Shown: piece by piece, positions 11,598 to 22,564 of the stretch
Layout: each line of letters begins with the position of its first letter
Position numbering within the stretch: the stretch's first letter is position 1
Assembly (NCBI RefSeq): GCF_050003625.1
Contig: NC_134397.1
Span: forward strand, 98,936,162 to 99,000,161
DNA from: Haematobia irritans
Taxonomy: Eukaryota > Arthropoda > Insecta > Diptera > Muscidae
DNA length: 64,000 bases
Direction of reading: 5' to 3'
The notes under the pieces: model-generated
The model's input: the letters and a program-made list of their open reading frames with translations, nothing else
Told to the model about the DNA's origin: nothing
Database searches by the model: none
Program-made: the position numbers and the translations under genes

Positions 11598-12370
11598 TTG
11601 ACTTTTTGGATGAAACCAAAGTTCGTATATAATATCCAACTGGATACTCGTTTTACTGTGATTAAATCTACTACAATCTGTGATATTTACATGTATTTTA
11701 AGATGTTATTTTTTCTCTTATTTCTTTTTTATCAACTTCTGCAACCCTTTACCCGATTTTTCCCTTCCACCCTTTCATTTAGCTTTTGCTGTGTCGGAGA
11801 AAAAATTACCTGTTTTTACATTACATACAAAACGTCAATCTGTTATACCAACACGTCGTTACAATTTATGCACCTCTGCAATAGAGGCTATTGCTGTTCA
11901 ACAATCTCTATATACACACCGCAGGACTTTCCGTGTGGTACTCGTTTTGGAAGCACACACATTTAGCAGTACTAACCTGGCCTATGGTGTATAGTTAACA
12001 CCGCCATCTTTACCAAAGTCAAAAAAAAATAATTGTAAAAAACCTTTATGTTTGTACAAAATCAAAAGAAAAAGTACATACAACAACAAATAATAATTTA
12101 GTGTAAACAAAGCAAGAGAGTGTGAGAGTGCGAGAATAAACTATTGTCAAGTGTTAAAGTAATCGAAAGACATCGATATTAAAACTCAACTAAATGACAA
12201 TAGTTAATAAGCGAAATCTCTATATAATTTCAGTGTGCTCCTAAACGTATGCTACAACATTTAAAGAATATACATAAAGAATCACCCTGTAATTGAAATA
12301 TTTACCCACACTGCAATAAAGACATTAAGAATCACCCTGTTATTCAATTATAAAACTTGCGCCTAACAGT
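11598..12370 (+). other. LINE A 3' UTR and unassigned AT-rich sequence
   Basis: No credible gene. A short pyrimidine-rich tract lies near 11700-11790. From 12250 to 12350 the phrase AGAATCACCCTGT occurs twice about 50 bp apart, suggesting a small local duplication. The end of LINE A must lie in here (AATAATAATT near 12086-12100 could be part of a tail), but no duplication of the target could be matched to the 5' junction. Confidence 0.4.
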
Positions 12371-12469
12371 GCGCTCCAATTTATATTCTGAAATTTGCAC
12401 TTACACTACAAATCCCCCCTGCAATTTTTCGTTGAAATTCAAATCCAAACCACCCTTTTTCATAATGGC

Positions 12470-12560
12470 GTACAGATAAAAGCCGGATTAGAAAAAACTG
12501 ACGGCGTGGAAAAAAATGTCGTGCAGAAAAATAGCCGGATTAGAAAAAACTGACAGCATT
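12470..12560 (+). repeat. 52-bp tandem duplication in LINE B 5' UTR
   Basis: AGCCGGATTAGAAAAAACTG occurs at 12481 and again at 12533, a 52-bp period with one full and one partial unit. A second small duplication (ATTACATTGATTGTGGTTT) lies at 12662 and about 12696. Such 5' UTR repeats are common in LINEs and may be promoter modules (inference). Confidence 0.6.
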
Positions 12561-12790
12561 CAAGAGAATCAAAAAAGCAAACGGGGAAAATAAAAAAATA
12601 ATAAATAACAATTCTAGAAAGTATAAACTCTGTATTAAGTATAAATTCCATTTATGTTATGTATTACATTGATTGTGGTTTATGTATAATGGTTGTGATT
12701 ACATTGATTGTGGTTTTAATTTTAAGAAGGACGGTTTCATAGTATTTTGGTTTTCTTTTTTTCAGTGACAAGAGATCAAAAATTTGCTAA

Positions 12791-15059
12791 ATGGTCCTTT
12801 TTTTAGCAAATTTAGAGAATACAAATACTAAATTTGCTAAACCAACATCAGAAAAAAAAACAGAACAAAAACAAACAGATATACACTGGTAGAAAAAGTT
12901 TCGTTAATACGATGAATTTCTACGTTGTATTAACGAAATTCTTCATTAAAAGTCAGCCAACGTAGCATTTCGTTATAACAACGTAATTTTACGTTATATT
13001 TACGAAACCCTTTATGGAATACATTTCGTAGTATTAACGAATAATTACGTTGTTATTACGTAGCCTTTTCGTTGTATTAACGAATATTATTCGTTGTATG
13101 AAGGAAATTTATTCATTGTATGGATGCAGCTTATACGTTGTATGAATGAAAATCATTCATTGTATGAATGAAAGGCGAACGTTGTATAAATGAACACAAA
13201 CGTTATATTAATGAAATCCAAGCAATTATTGCATTTGAGTGTAGTTATTAGTAGTGTATTATTTTTTGTTAATATCTTTGAAATATGATTTATATACAGT
13301 AGGAAATAATATTTATTGATAAATTAAGTAATTTAATAATCATATATTGTGACTTTCACTTAAGAAAAAAAATGCCTCTTATTACTAAGACCAAAAAATG
13401 ATAATCGTATGTTATCGCCGTGTCCATTTATCCAATTTTTTTGCAACCAAGGTTCATTGCGTTAATTGTTCTGCCTTCTTCATCTGAAAGTTCACTTCCC
13501 CGGGGCATTTTCACTAAAGATTAAAAATGTATACTAAATTTCTTGCGAATATACAAAAAACACCAATTTAACTCACCCACCATCTTTGTTTATTATTCAC
13601 AACGAAACTGTAATGAGCCTGTGCACTCTTCAGCGAAAAGAACGTAAATGTTGTTAAGGTTTGCCCATCAGACAAGTTTTCAGTTGAACTTTTTACCGTT
13701 TGTTTTCCATGACGCACATACAAACATGTGCATATTGCTATGCTTACATGTGAATGTACAAATTACATAGACGCTACAGACGTATTAGAGAAAGTATGGA
13801 GAGACGTTTTGGAGAGAGAGTGTAAGGAGAGGCAGAAATACTCAAACTCCCATTCGAATTATTAATGAACATATTTCATTAATATGACGAAATATAACAA
13901 TTTAAAATTTATTTTTTAACGATCCATATCATTATATTAACGATCGCTTTCGTTTTATAAATGAAATTTTCAATTCCAATTTCGGAGTATATAAAACGAC
14001 TATATTAAGGGCTAAAAGTTTCCAAAATTTACTCTCTATGTGCAAATGATTATAATAATTCCATCTTGGAAAATTTGTTTATTCTAATTCTTGAAAAAAT
14101 TACAAAGTTAATATTCGTAATATTAACGAAACGTGTTTCATTAATATAACGAAAAGCCAAAACACAAAATTGTCTTTTAACGATTGATTTCGTTGTATTA
14201 ACGATCACTTTCGTTCTTATAACGAAAAATTTCGTAATATTAACGAAAAATTATCAACGAAGCCCGTTCGTTAATAGTACGAAACATTTTTCTACCAGTG
14301 TATCAACGAGCTGATGTCACTCAAACAGATTTTTCAGTTGACAATGACAATATCACACCCAAAACTGATAAAAAAAACACCCCGTCTCTCCGATTCACCA
14401 TTTAGAATAATGCAAATGCTTGATGATCGCTTTGATAAATTGAGTGAACGATTAATGAACCAGTTTAAGCTGATGTTAAAAGAGACCGAAGAAGATTGAT
14501 GAATAATTTCGATAAAAGATTGGCTGAACTGACTACGGCTGTGATAAATTTGAAAGAACGTATTTCAAATTTAGAAAAGGAGGATAATGAAATAAACTTT
14601 TTAAAATCGGATATTAAAGATCTCCGAATGGCCCTATTAAGACAAGAAAACTCTAAGGTGGCTTGTGATATTCGCATTAACGGAATTCCTTACCAAAGAG
14701 AGGAAAACCTGAATAACATATTTGTTACAATTTATACCACGATGAGAATAAAACCTCCACAAATAAAATCAATACACCGCCTCCAAAATCGCAACAACAC
14801 TAAAACTGTAAATTCGCCTGATGGTGTTATAATTGCCAAATTTTTGTCCCCATATGATAAAAACTTTTGGCTCAAATCAGTAGCAGCGTATAAAAAAGCC
14901 AACAATCAGCAGTTGATACTCACTAATATTGGTTTTAACTCAAATTCAAAATACTATATAAATGAGAATATTTCCAACACAAACTACCAGCTTCTGCAAG
15001 ACGCCATACGACTGAAAAAAGGACTTGTACATATACATTTCGAGGACTTGTGTATATAA
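12791..15059 (+). pseudogene. LINE B ORF1, split by a TIR element
   Basis: ATG 12791 opens about 30 codons (MVLFLANLENTNTKFA) before the insertion at 12884. The same frame resumes at about 14302 (NELMSLKQIFQL). A stop at 14497-14499 and a one-base shift lead to the second frame (MNNFDKRLAELTTAVI), a leucine-heptad coiled coil to about 14640. A domain with VACDIRINGIPYQ, IKSIHRLQNR and VHIHFEDLCI ends at 15059. This coiled coil plus FP25K-like C-terminus is typical of ORF1 proteins of insect CR1/L2/L1-type LINEs, RNA-binding chaperones of the LINE particle. Broken by one insertion and one frameshift. Confidence 0.7.
12884..14300. mobile_element. 1.4-kb TIR element with CGTTAAT-type subrepeats
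   Basis: The ends are perfect inverted repeats (ACACTGGTAGAAAAA at 12883 and its complement ending at 14301), followed by about 10 bp of weaker match. It is flanked by TATA-like dinucleotides. Assuming an AT duplication restores the ORF1 frame; assuming TA does not. Inside, dozens of degenerate copies of TTCGTTAATA / TACAACGAAA occur on both strands, so much of it could fold back. No transposase is present. The central third (13200-13850) is ordinary AT-rich sequence. Likely a large MITE. Confidence 0.75.
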
Positions 15060-15363
15060 AACCAACTGACAGCAATTAACCTATATGCATATTTCATTCC
15101 AAAGTCTTGGGCGATTTTAATTCTTCCGTTAATTTGTCTGATTTGGGGAAAAATGTCTAAATTTTACTCTTCTCAGTTATTTCTATTATTTTTTGCCAAT
15201 AACTTTATATTTTTCGTCATAATTTATTTTTGTTATAATTTAATTGCTCATATAAGTTTGCATTGTGATTCAATATTATTATCGGTAAACAATGGTTTTG
15301 AAAAGGTGATTTTCTGGATTAAATATAATTTTTATGAATGCGTTGTTTGGCAACCGTACAGCT
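15060..15363 (+). other. LINE B ORF1-ORF2 spacer
   Basis: About 300 bp of T-rich sequence with no supported gene. It separates ORF1 from the endonuclease start. Confidence 0.4.
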
Positions 15364-15982
15364 ATGTCTCGTACGGATAGAACTAATGGAGGTTCCAGAG
15401 ACATAACTAAGAACTTAGTAAGGATTCTATCTAAACAAAGGAACGGTATATCAATCTGTCACATTAACGCGCAGAGTTTAGGGAATTAGATAGACGAATT
15501 CAGATACATATTTGAGGATACGGGTACTGACATTATATACGTCTCAGAGACCTGGTTAAGCTCATCAATTCCCAATGGATTGATAAATTTAAGGGGATAT
15601 TCCGTGTTCAGATATGATAGGAAAAGCCGTGGAGGGGGGGTCGCAATATTTGTGAGGAATACCTTGAAGGCAAAGTTTCGTACAAAATCTACCCGCTATG
15701 AGAGAATAGAATATGTGTTTATTGAACTTGTGTCTACTTCTAGGAAAATTTTAGTTAGATGTTGTTATCGACCCAATAATAATAAGTTTGGACCAGTTGC
15801 AGATTAAATTAGGATCCATTACATTGTGGTATGAAGACGTAATTATTACCGGTGATCTCGTCAATTCCACACTAACAGATAATATGTTGGCTATTGGGTT
15901 ATATACAACTAATAATACGAATCCAACACATTTTTCTTCCTCCAAAGATGAGGTCATAGAGAGTTTTTTTTTTCATGGTTAA
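15364..15982 (+). pseudogene. LINE B ORF2 endonuclease, truncated
   Basis: ATG 15364 (MSRTDRTNGG) leads into ISICHINAQSL, the first conserved block of the AP-type endonuclease. A TAG at 15487-15489 interrupts it. The frame then shows DIIYVSETWL, a hallmark of CR1/L2-type endonucleases, GGGVAIFVRN and VRCCYRP. A frameshift near 15790 leads to VIITGDLVNSTL (normally a GDFN block) and NPTHFSSSKDEVIESFFF. The catalytic C-terminal SDH block is missing: sequence jumps to RT at about 15990, so the 3' half of the domain is deleted. It would have nicked target DNA. Confidence 0.72.
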
Positions 15983-15989
15983 GTTAAAT

Positions 15990-17292
15990 GCTATGGCCCA
16001 GATGGGATGGACTCCAGATTTACACGAATACTGCTCCCTCAACTTATACTCCTTTTCACCTACTTTTTTAACACAATTCTGACTTCCACCACTTATCCCA
16101 CCATATGGAAGCGTGCAAAGATTATTCCGTGTTCGAAAAGATTTTACATAAGCAGATATATGATTGTCTTCTTCGTTGTAACTTGTTGTCTGAAAGGCAG
16201 TCCGGTTTCCGCAGAGATCACAGTTGTGTGAGTGCACTGATCGAAGTTTCAGAATCTATTAGGAGATATATTGATGAGAACCATGTTAGTTTTCTTGTCC
16301 TCGTAGATCACTCAAAGGCTTTCGATACTGTTGATCACACAATGTTATGTCTGAAGCTTCAAAGATTTTTCAATTTCTCCCCAACTGCTACCTCTCTTAT
16401 TACTTCCTATCTTAACAATCGGTTACAGACGGTTTACACCGGAGATACTTTTTCATTGCCATTACCAGTTACGAAAGGGGTTCCACAGGGTTCTATAATT
16501 GGACCTCTATTATTTTGCATGTACGCCAATGAGCTCCCTCTTGAAATATTTCATAGTCAGATGCTTATGTATGCAGATGTCATACAAATCTTTTTAAGTA
16601 GTCCGGTAGGTGATGCTAGTGAGTGTTTGGGGAAACTTAACCACGACCTTGATCGTGTGTTTCGATGGGCAAGGGCCAATGGTCTGCTACTAAATCCACT
16701 AAAGTCTAAATGTTTGATTATACACAAGAATAGAAGGTTCTCTTTGTCGAATGCTGCTATTATGATAGATTGTGAGAAAATCGATATAGTCACTAGTGCT
16801 AAGAATTTAGGAGTGGTATTCAATAGCACTTTGAGTTGGTCGAGTCATGTAAACACGGTCGTTGGACAGACATATGCTAAATTACGTACTTTATGGGTTA
16901 ATCATTCCTACACACCAGTCAATATTCGACTTCTCCTGGCGAAAAGTCTCTTGATACCGGGTTTAATTTACGGATCTGAACTCTTCGCGAATTGTGACTC
17001 CGTGAGCAAAAATAGACTTAACGTGGCATTCAATAGTATAGTTCGTTATGTGTATGGGTTACGCAGGACCGATCATGTTTCGCATGTTACAGACTCCCTC
17101 TTTGGCTTTAGTTTTAATACCATGCTTAATGTCAAATCGTTAATATTTCTACATAAATTGATTTACAGACGAAAACCAAGCTATCTCTATGATAGAATTC
17201 GGTTTACCAGATCTGATAGGAATATAATACCCTTTAGAAAGACAAGTCTTGTATCCGAATGGCAGTTCTTTATTGGCACGATACGTCTCTAG
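15990..17292 (+). pseudogene. LINE B ORF2 reverse transcriptase
   Basis: GPDGMDSRF and TIWKRAKIIP mark the RT fingers. An internal deletion and frameshift near 16130 join to the long frame that carries LLSERQSGFRRDHS, LVLVDHSKAFDTVDH, TKGVPQGSIIGPLLF and LMYADVIQIF. The catalytic Tyr-Ala-Asp-Asp is here YADV (about 16565-16580): the second aspartate is lost, which by itself would abolish polymerisation. The thumb continues (NLGVVFNSTLSWSSHV, GLIYGSELF) and the frame ends at 17292 without RNase H. The missing RNase H and the CR1/L2-like motifs separate it from LINE A. Confidence 0.8.
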
Positions 17293-17655
17293 AACACTCT
17301 ACCACCCGATCATCATCTTTTAAGAAGAGTATTCAAAATTTATTTCACAATTAGAATATTTAAATTTTGATTGTAGATATAATATTGACTCACATTTTCA
17401 TTCATCAAGAATGCAATGGATTTGAATATTAAAAGTAATTTTCTTATTTTTTTTTTATATTAATATTAATTTTTATTTTATTTATTTACATTTTTCTTTT
17501 TTTTTTTCTTTTATCTTCTATCTTTAAAATGTAATTATTGTACTTATTACTTATACTTATTATATGTCGGAGATGTTTTAACATTTATAATCTTGCACTG
17601 TAATTATAAGATTCTAATCTTGTTGTGTTGGTACTCAATAAAATGAAATGAAATG
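17293..17655 (+). other. LINE B 3' UTR and (TGAAA)n tail
   Basis: AT-rich UTR with T-rich runs. It ends at AATAAAATGAAATGAAATGAAA-type repeats (17638-17655), the presumed 3' terminus used to prime reverse transcription. Gypsy-A begins immediately after. Confidence 0.6.
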
Positions 17656-18582
17656 AAAGCGTAAAGCATTAGCACTAATACTTGTATGGACAGAATTTCT
17701 TGCTAAGAACTGATCATTCAGCTCTACGATAGTTGCTTCAATTTAAGAATCCAGAAGCTCAACTGGCACTTTGGATAGAAAGACTCCAAATCTATGATTT
17801 CAATATCGAGCATAGAAAAGCTGGCAAACACGGCAACGCAGACGCCTTGTCACGTCGATCTTGTAATGTCGAGTCCAAACACTGCTCGAAAGCTGAACGT
17901 AAGAAAGAAATCGTGGATATCCGGCTGTTGCACGTTGAATCTGGAGTGGACTGACCAGCAGAACAGCGTAAAGATCCCATTTTGAGCAAAATTATTTCGG
18001 CAGGGGAAGACGATAAGAAACCCAGCAAGAAAGATATCGCAGCCGAAAGCCCACTTATGAAATCATCATAATGGGCTCAATGGGACAGTCTATGTCTGGT
18101 CAATGAAACCCTGCAACGTAAATGGGAAAGCGAAGATGGTAAGAGCAGCCGAAATTTAATCATCGTACCGGATTCTAAAATAAGAGATGTTTTGACGGAA
18201 TTCCACAATGGACCTAGTGGAGGTCACTTGGGAATAACCAAAACAGCCGAGAAAGTGAAGCAACGATTCTACTGGGTTGGATGCCAGAAATCAATTGCTG
18301 AATGGGTGGCAAATTGCGAGAGGTGCATAAAGGCGAAAGAGTCATGATGAAAAATTAGAGGTCTTATGCAAGAGTATAGGCCAGGAGCGCCATTTGAAAG
18401 AATAGCAATGGACGTTGCAGGCATTTTCCCAGTAAGTGATTCTGGAAACCGATATGTCCTTGTGGTCATGAATTACTTCAGCAAGTGGCCAGAAGTTTAT
18501 GCCATTCCAAACCAAGAGGCGAAGACGATTGTGGAATGTCGTTGTTGGAAAGGTTTAAGCGCACTCTGGAAGAACATGTAAT
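17656..18582 (+). pseudogene. pol: Gypsy-A continuation: RNase H tail and integrase
   Basis: This resumes the polyprotein lost at 4456. LLRTDHSAL begins the last RNase H part and DFNIEHRKAGKHGNADALSR ends it; a TAG replaces the usual Trp codon right after SALR. Integrase follows with an HHCC finger (H in GGHLGITK, then VANCERCIK near 18320) and the core start PFERIAMDVAGIFP (first catalytic Asp), then VLVVMNYFSKWPE. The core is deleted after TIVE: LERFKRTLEEHV, from near the core end, follows directly around 18545-18580. No 3' LTR follows. Integrase would insert the DNA copy; it cannot here, lacking the second Asp and the Glu. Confidence 0.82.
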
Positions 18583-19306
18583 TAATCTATATTGTACTTA
18601 TTCTCATTGGATTATTTGTCTGCTAAATAGTTTGTGTTAGTTTACAATAACAACAAGTGTGCTTTGCTTTCTAGTACCAGTTGTTTTTTTTTTTTTTTTT
18701 GGTGCAAGTAACTTTCTCAGTGGCTGTGGATATACACATACAAAAAAAAAAAAATAATTGCAAATAATTAACAACTATGTAACATCTGCTGATGCTCAAC
18801 AAATTTGTCTATTGAATATGAGACATTTGTTGTTGAAATGTGTTTGTAGATGCTTGACAGAGGAAATAATAGAAATATTCTGAATTTTCAACAAATTGTT
18901 TTGTTGCGAAATTAGTTGACTGCTATCGATATGAAAACAAAAACAAAAATACAAGACTGGTTACGCGCACATCGCTGAGAATATGTACGAATGCTATAAG
19001 AAGTATGCGATGAACACCATTAGAACAAAATGAGGATGAGCACATGCACGTGTATGATAGCAACAAAAGAGCTCACTCATCAGAGAATACAGAAAATCAT
19101 TTATAAATGTCTGTGAAAGATTTATATTTTTCATTTTGGTAGTTTCTTTAATGTGTTTGTTGTATGAGGTAATTAATAAAACCATATTAATATCGGGATT
19201 ATAGATATTACAATTCTAATTAACTAAAATATTTAACACTATACAAAAAGTTGTCAAAATGCTTGCTAGACCCTGGACTACTCTAATTTAAAATCGTCAT
19301 GCATTT
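18583..19306. other. AT-rich sequence with CAACAAAT motifs, left part of a split repeat
   Basis: No gene. TACACA followed by an A run at about 18735, and several CAACAAAT/ATTTGTTG motifs (18795-18910), resemble the sequence at 27120-27260 and 31985-32092. I think these are parts of one TIR-like element later split by LINE C-1 and the BEL element, but the ends match poorly. Confidence 0.3.
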
Positions 19307-19319
19307 ACAATGGATTTTC
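19307..19319 (+). repeat. Target-site duplication, left of LINE C-1
   Basis: ACAATGGATTTTC here is repeated exactly at 26538-26550, directly after the LINE tail. A 13-bp duplication proves the two ends of this LINE insertion. Confidence 0.92.
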
Positions 19320-19421
19320 TTCAACCGTCGAACTGAACGGACGTGTTTTTTAATAGCGGAGTATTTCATTGTAATAAGTACTTATTACGAATTTCACGTG
19401 TGGTGGAAATAATAAACCACC

Positions 19422-20645
19422 ATGCAGCGAAATTCAAAGTCATCCACTGGGTTGCTAACTTCAGGGCCCAGTGGACGGGTAAGGACTGAAGTTATAAATT
19501 TGGGCATCGACCAAGAGTCAGGCCCAATTAGTCGACCTGTAGACGGGTCGACTGGCGGTGACACTTTGGCAAGTCGAACCTTTTCTAAGGTGACGACATC
19601 AAAAGGAGGCAATCCCTCTCGAAAGAGATTCAAGGAACGAAGAAATGCTTTGTTTATCCTAAAGAAATTAGGATCAGTCGACCCAAGCACGTTGTCGGCT
19701 AAGCAAAGCGATTCCTTAAAATGGGCTCAAGGAATTCTTGAAGCTGGAAAAAGGGAACGATCACCGGACGAGCTGCCATCCTCTAAACGGGATCAAAGAT
19801 CGTTTGCCTCAGTTGCAAAAGACAGCCTTGTGATGGCTATTATTAATAAAGGAGCATTGGACGGTATGATTCCAAGGCAAAAATGGGGGGAAATTGAGAA
19901 CGCGATGTCTGGTGTCTACTCAGAGGTGCGAAAAAAGTTTCCCGGACCAAGTCCTCGACGGCAAGATGCTGGATGGTATCAAGGACGATATAAGTTAATA
20001 GCTTTTGCAGACCAGAGGTCTATGGATTGCTTTAAAGCTGCATTGATGCTAATTGGTGAAGTTTGGGAAGGAGCCGCTTTGGAGTTAGTCGATAAAAAAG
20101 ACATACCGGCTAAACCTAGAGCACATGCATGGATACCGGCAAACCCTCCTGATCCTGAGTCAATACTAGAGAGACTAAAAGAATGTAACCCAGATCTTCC
20201 AACCGCCGATTGGAAGGTTGGTCGTTTGGATGAGGTGGATGGACCAAGACGACATGCGGTGTTTATATTAAACATAGAGTCGCTGCCACATCTAGCCCAG
20301 ACCCAAGGACGCGTAAGTTATGGCTTTCATGATATCCATATGAAGGTATACAAAAGCGATCAGCCAAAGGATTCCGAAACGGACAAGCCTCCGGTAGAGT
20401 CAGCAGTGGAAAAATCTCCTAGCGAAGCCGAAGGAGACATAAAACCTGCAGACTATGGCGAAAATCATATGCGGGAAGTTTCTACAGGCTCAAGCCTCAC
20501 CAAAACTGAAACGCGGATTGTTGCGAGAGTCACCGAGATCTGTGAAGAGGAAGCCCTTGATGACTCAATTGAAGCGGCTGATGTGACGGTGGTTGAAAAT
20601 TTGGATGGTTCTACGGTTCCTCCAGATAAATCTTCACCATTGTAA
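19422..20645 (+). CDS. LINE C-1 ORF1, intact 407-residue protein
   Basis: A full-length open frame from ATG 19422 to the TAA at 20643-20645, the longest undamaged LINE protein in the window. The N-terminus (1-150) is Ser/Thr- and charge-rich. A folded region from about 165 to 310 includes GWYQGRYKLIAFADQRSMDCF and PRAHAWIPANPPDPESIL, resembling the DUF4780-type domain seen in fly LINE ORF1 proteins (family name from memory). The C-terminus is acidic. There is no CCHC knuckle. Presumed RNA-binding partner of ORF2. The minus-strand copy at 52834-55047 is broken, so this one is useful as reference. The 3' end overlaps ORF2 by 41 nt. Confidence 0.8.
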   Translation: MQRNSKSSTGLLTSGPSGRVRTEVINLGIDQESGPISRPVDGSTGGDTLASRTFSKVTTSKGGNPSRKRFKERRNALFILKKLGSVDPSTLSAKQSDSLKWAQGILEAGKRERSPDELPSSKRDQRSFASVAKDSLVMAIINKGALDGMIPRQKWGEIENAMSGVYSEVRKKFPGPSPRRQDAGWYQGRYKLIAFADQRSMDCFKAALMLIGEVWEGAALELVDKKDIPAKPRAHAWIPANPPDPESILERLKECNPDLPTADWKVGRLDEVDGPRRHAVFILNIESLPHLAQTQGRVSYGFHDIHMKVYKSDQPKDSETDKPPVESAVEKSPSEAEGDIKPADYGENHMREVSTGSSLTKTETRIVARVTEICEEEALDDSIEAADVTVVENLDGSTVPPDKSSPL

Positions 20646-21475
20646 GGCCGCTTGTGCTGCCTTAAAAGTTCTCCTGATGAAAGGAGACATAGATATAGTT
20701 CTTATTCAAGAACCATACATATATAAGAACAAGATCTGTGAATTAAGCACTCCGGGTTTCAAACTTTTGCATAATACCGGTACCGATATAAATCGAGCAT
20801 GTATAATTGCTAAAAACGAACTAAACTTGTTTCTGCTTCCTTCATTGAGCAATGCAGACACTGTCGTAGCCAGTCTAGAGATATCCACATGCAAATATTG
20901 GGTATCTTCGGTCTACATGGGACATGATAGGGAGATGCCACCCTGTGCCGTTAAGACCTTAGTTGAGGAGTCACTAAAAACAAAGACAAAACTCATTATG
21001 GGATGCGATGCAAATGCACATCATAGTATTTGGGGAAGTAGTGATACTAATGCAAGGGGAGAGTCGCTAATAGAGTTTATTTTGCGTACTAACCTGGTAG
21101 TTTGCAATAAGGGAGATGCACCAACCTTCGTCACCAGGAACAGACAAGAGGTTTTGGACGTAACGTTGACCTCTCCGGAACTGAATGATAAGATATCTGA
21201 GTGGCAAGTTTTGAGGGAACATAGCTTCTCAGATCATCGCTACATCAGTTTCAGATTGGCTGTTCGTACTTCAAAGACCATATTTCCGCCAAATGTTAGG
21301 AAAGCTGATTGGAATAGGTATAGGGAATCGTTCAATTCGATGATACCGGAAATGCCGGAGACAAATATGAGCACTGTGCAAGATATCGAACACGCAGTGG
21401 AGCGGATTACTAAGGCCTTCAACATTTCACTGAAAGCTGCTTGCCCTAGAGGAAAGCCAAGGGGAAATAAGTATA
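20605..21475 (+). pseudogene. LINE C-1 ORF2 part 1: endonuclease
   Basis: ATG 20605 lies inside the ORF1 end in another frame and reads MVLRFLQINLHHCKAAC. Endonuclease blocks follow: DIVLIQEPYIYKN (catalytic Glu), SVYMGHDREMPP, IMGCDANAHHSIWG (Asp-Asn pair), LEVLDVTLTS-like sequence and HSFSDHRYISF (catalytic His). The frame is open until the nested repeat element begins near 21468 and stops soon afterwards. All catalytic blocks are present. Apart from the nested insertion this domain appears undamaged. Role: nicking of genomic DNA to start target-primed reverse transcription. Confidence 0.82.
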
Positions 21476-21703
21476 TACGGCCGTAAGTTCGGCCAGGCCG
21501 AATCTTATGTACCCTCCACCATGGATTGCGTAGGAACTTCTACTAAAGGCTGTCATCCACAATCGAATTACTTGGGTTGCGATAACACTTGCCGATGGCA
21601 AGGTATCGTAAAACTTTTTAACACTGTCTTCTAAATTGTAAGTTAGCCCATACGGGGTATATATTAAACAAAAAAAGGCCGATTAAATACGTATATAATC
21701 TAG

Positions 21704-22390
21704 TTTGACAAAATTTTCTATAGAAATAAAATTTTGACAAAATTTTCTATAGAAATGAAACCTTGACAAAATTTTCTATAGAAATAAAATTTTGACAAAA
21801 TTTTCTATAGAAATAAAAATTTGACAAAATTTTCTATAGAAATAAAAACTTGACAAAATTTTCTATAGAAATAAAATGTTGACAAAATTTTCTATGGAAG
21901 TAAAATGTTGACAAAATTTTCAATAGCAATACAATTTTGACAAAAATTTCTATAGAAATAAAATGTTGACAAAATTTTGTATAGAAATGAAATTTTGACA
22001 AAATTTTGTATAGAAATAAAATGTTGACAAAATTTTCTACAGAAATAAATTTTTTACAAAATTTTCTATAGAAATTAAATTTTGACAAACATTTCTATAG
22101 AAATAAACTTTTGATAAAACTTTCTATAGAAATGAAATTTTAACAAAACTTTCCATAGTAATAAAATTTGACAAAATTTTCTATGGAAATAAAGTTTTGG
22201 TAGATTACAAAATTTTCTATAGAAATAAAATTTTGACAAAATTTTCTATGGAAATAAAATTTTGACAAACATTTGTATAGAAATAAACTTTTGACAAAAC
22301 TTTCTATAGAAATGAAATTTTGACAAAACTTTCTAAAGTAATAAAATTTGACAAAATTTTTTATGGAAATAAAGTTTTGGTAGATTGTTT
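21704..22390 (+). repeat. 29-bp tandem repeat array
   Basis: About 20 diverged copies of TTGACAAAATTTTCTATAG plus AAATAAAAT, period 29 bp. A higher-order repeat of about 180 bp is visible where AAAGTTTTGGTAGATT recurs at about 22191 and 22371. There are no unique spacers, so this is not a CRISPR array. Confidence 0.9.
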
Positions 22391-22564
22391 TTGGCGATAT
22401 GGACTAATTTTTATGTAATAAGTCATAGGCTATATATAACTAAAGACCGATATGGACCAATTTTTACATGGCTGTTAGAGGCCATATATTGACAAAATGT
22501 ACCAAATTTCAACCGTATCGGATGACTTTTGCTCCTGCAAGAGGTTCCGGACGTCAAATCTGGG

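Larger units (their letters stand above)
4457..12080 (+). mobile_element. LINE A, I-clade-like non-LTR retrotransposon, inserted in Gypsy-A
   Basis: The element contains an ORF1 with three CCHC knuckles and an ORF2 with endonuclease, reverse transcriptase, RNase H and a C-terminal Cys/His motif. That order is known for I-clade and related LINEs. It breaks the Gypsy-A RNase H reading frame, so it inserted after Gypsy-A. It is itself split by the TIR element at 8253-10044. The 5' junction near 4457 is fixed by loss of Gypsy-A coding similarity. The 3' boundary is uncertain, because the UTR merges into the next LINE without a recognisable tail or target duplication. Clade assignment is by domain content only. 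Confidence 0.65.
12371..17655 (+). mobile_element. LINE B, CR1/L2-like non-LTR retrotransposon
   Basis: The order is a 5' UTR with short tandem repeats, an ORF1 with a coiled coil and an FP25K-like C-terminal domain, then an ORF2 with endonuclease and RT but no RNase H. It ends in a polyadenylation-like AATAAA merging into TGAAATGAAATGAAA at 17638-17655. Short tandem 3' repeats instead of poly(A) are known for L2/CR1-type LINEs. Gypsy-A sequence resumes directly afterwards. The left edge is approximate. A TIR element (12884-14300) is nested in ORF1. Confidence 0.65.

Noticed and set aside
11598..11994. Two overlapping frames of 104-122 codons after LINE A ORF2 as genes
   Set aside because: They overlap each other in different frames, are low-complexity at the start and lie in a LINE 3' UTR.
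21834..22088. Minus-strand 84-codon frame with repeated KFCQHFISIENF-like units
   Set aside because: It is translation of the 29-bp tandem repeat.
21704..22390. CRISPR-like array of 29-bp repeats
   Set aside because: Repeats are directly adjacent without unique spacers, diverged, and in an insect transposon.
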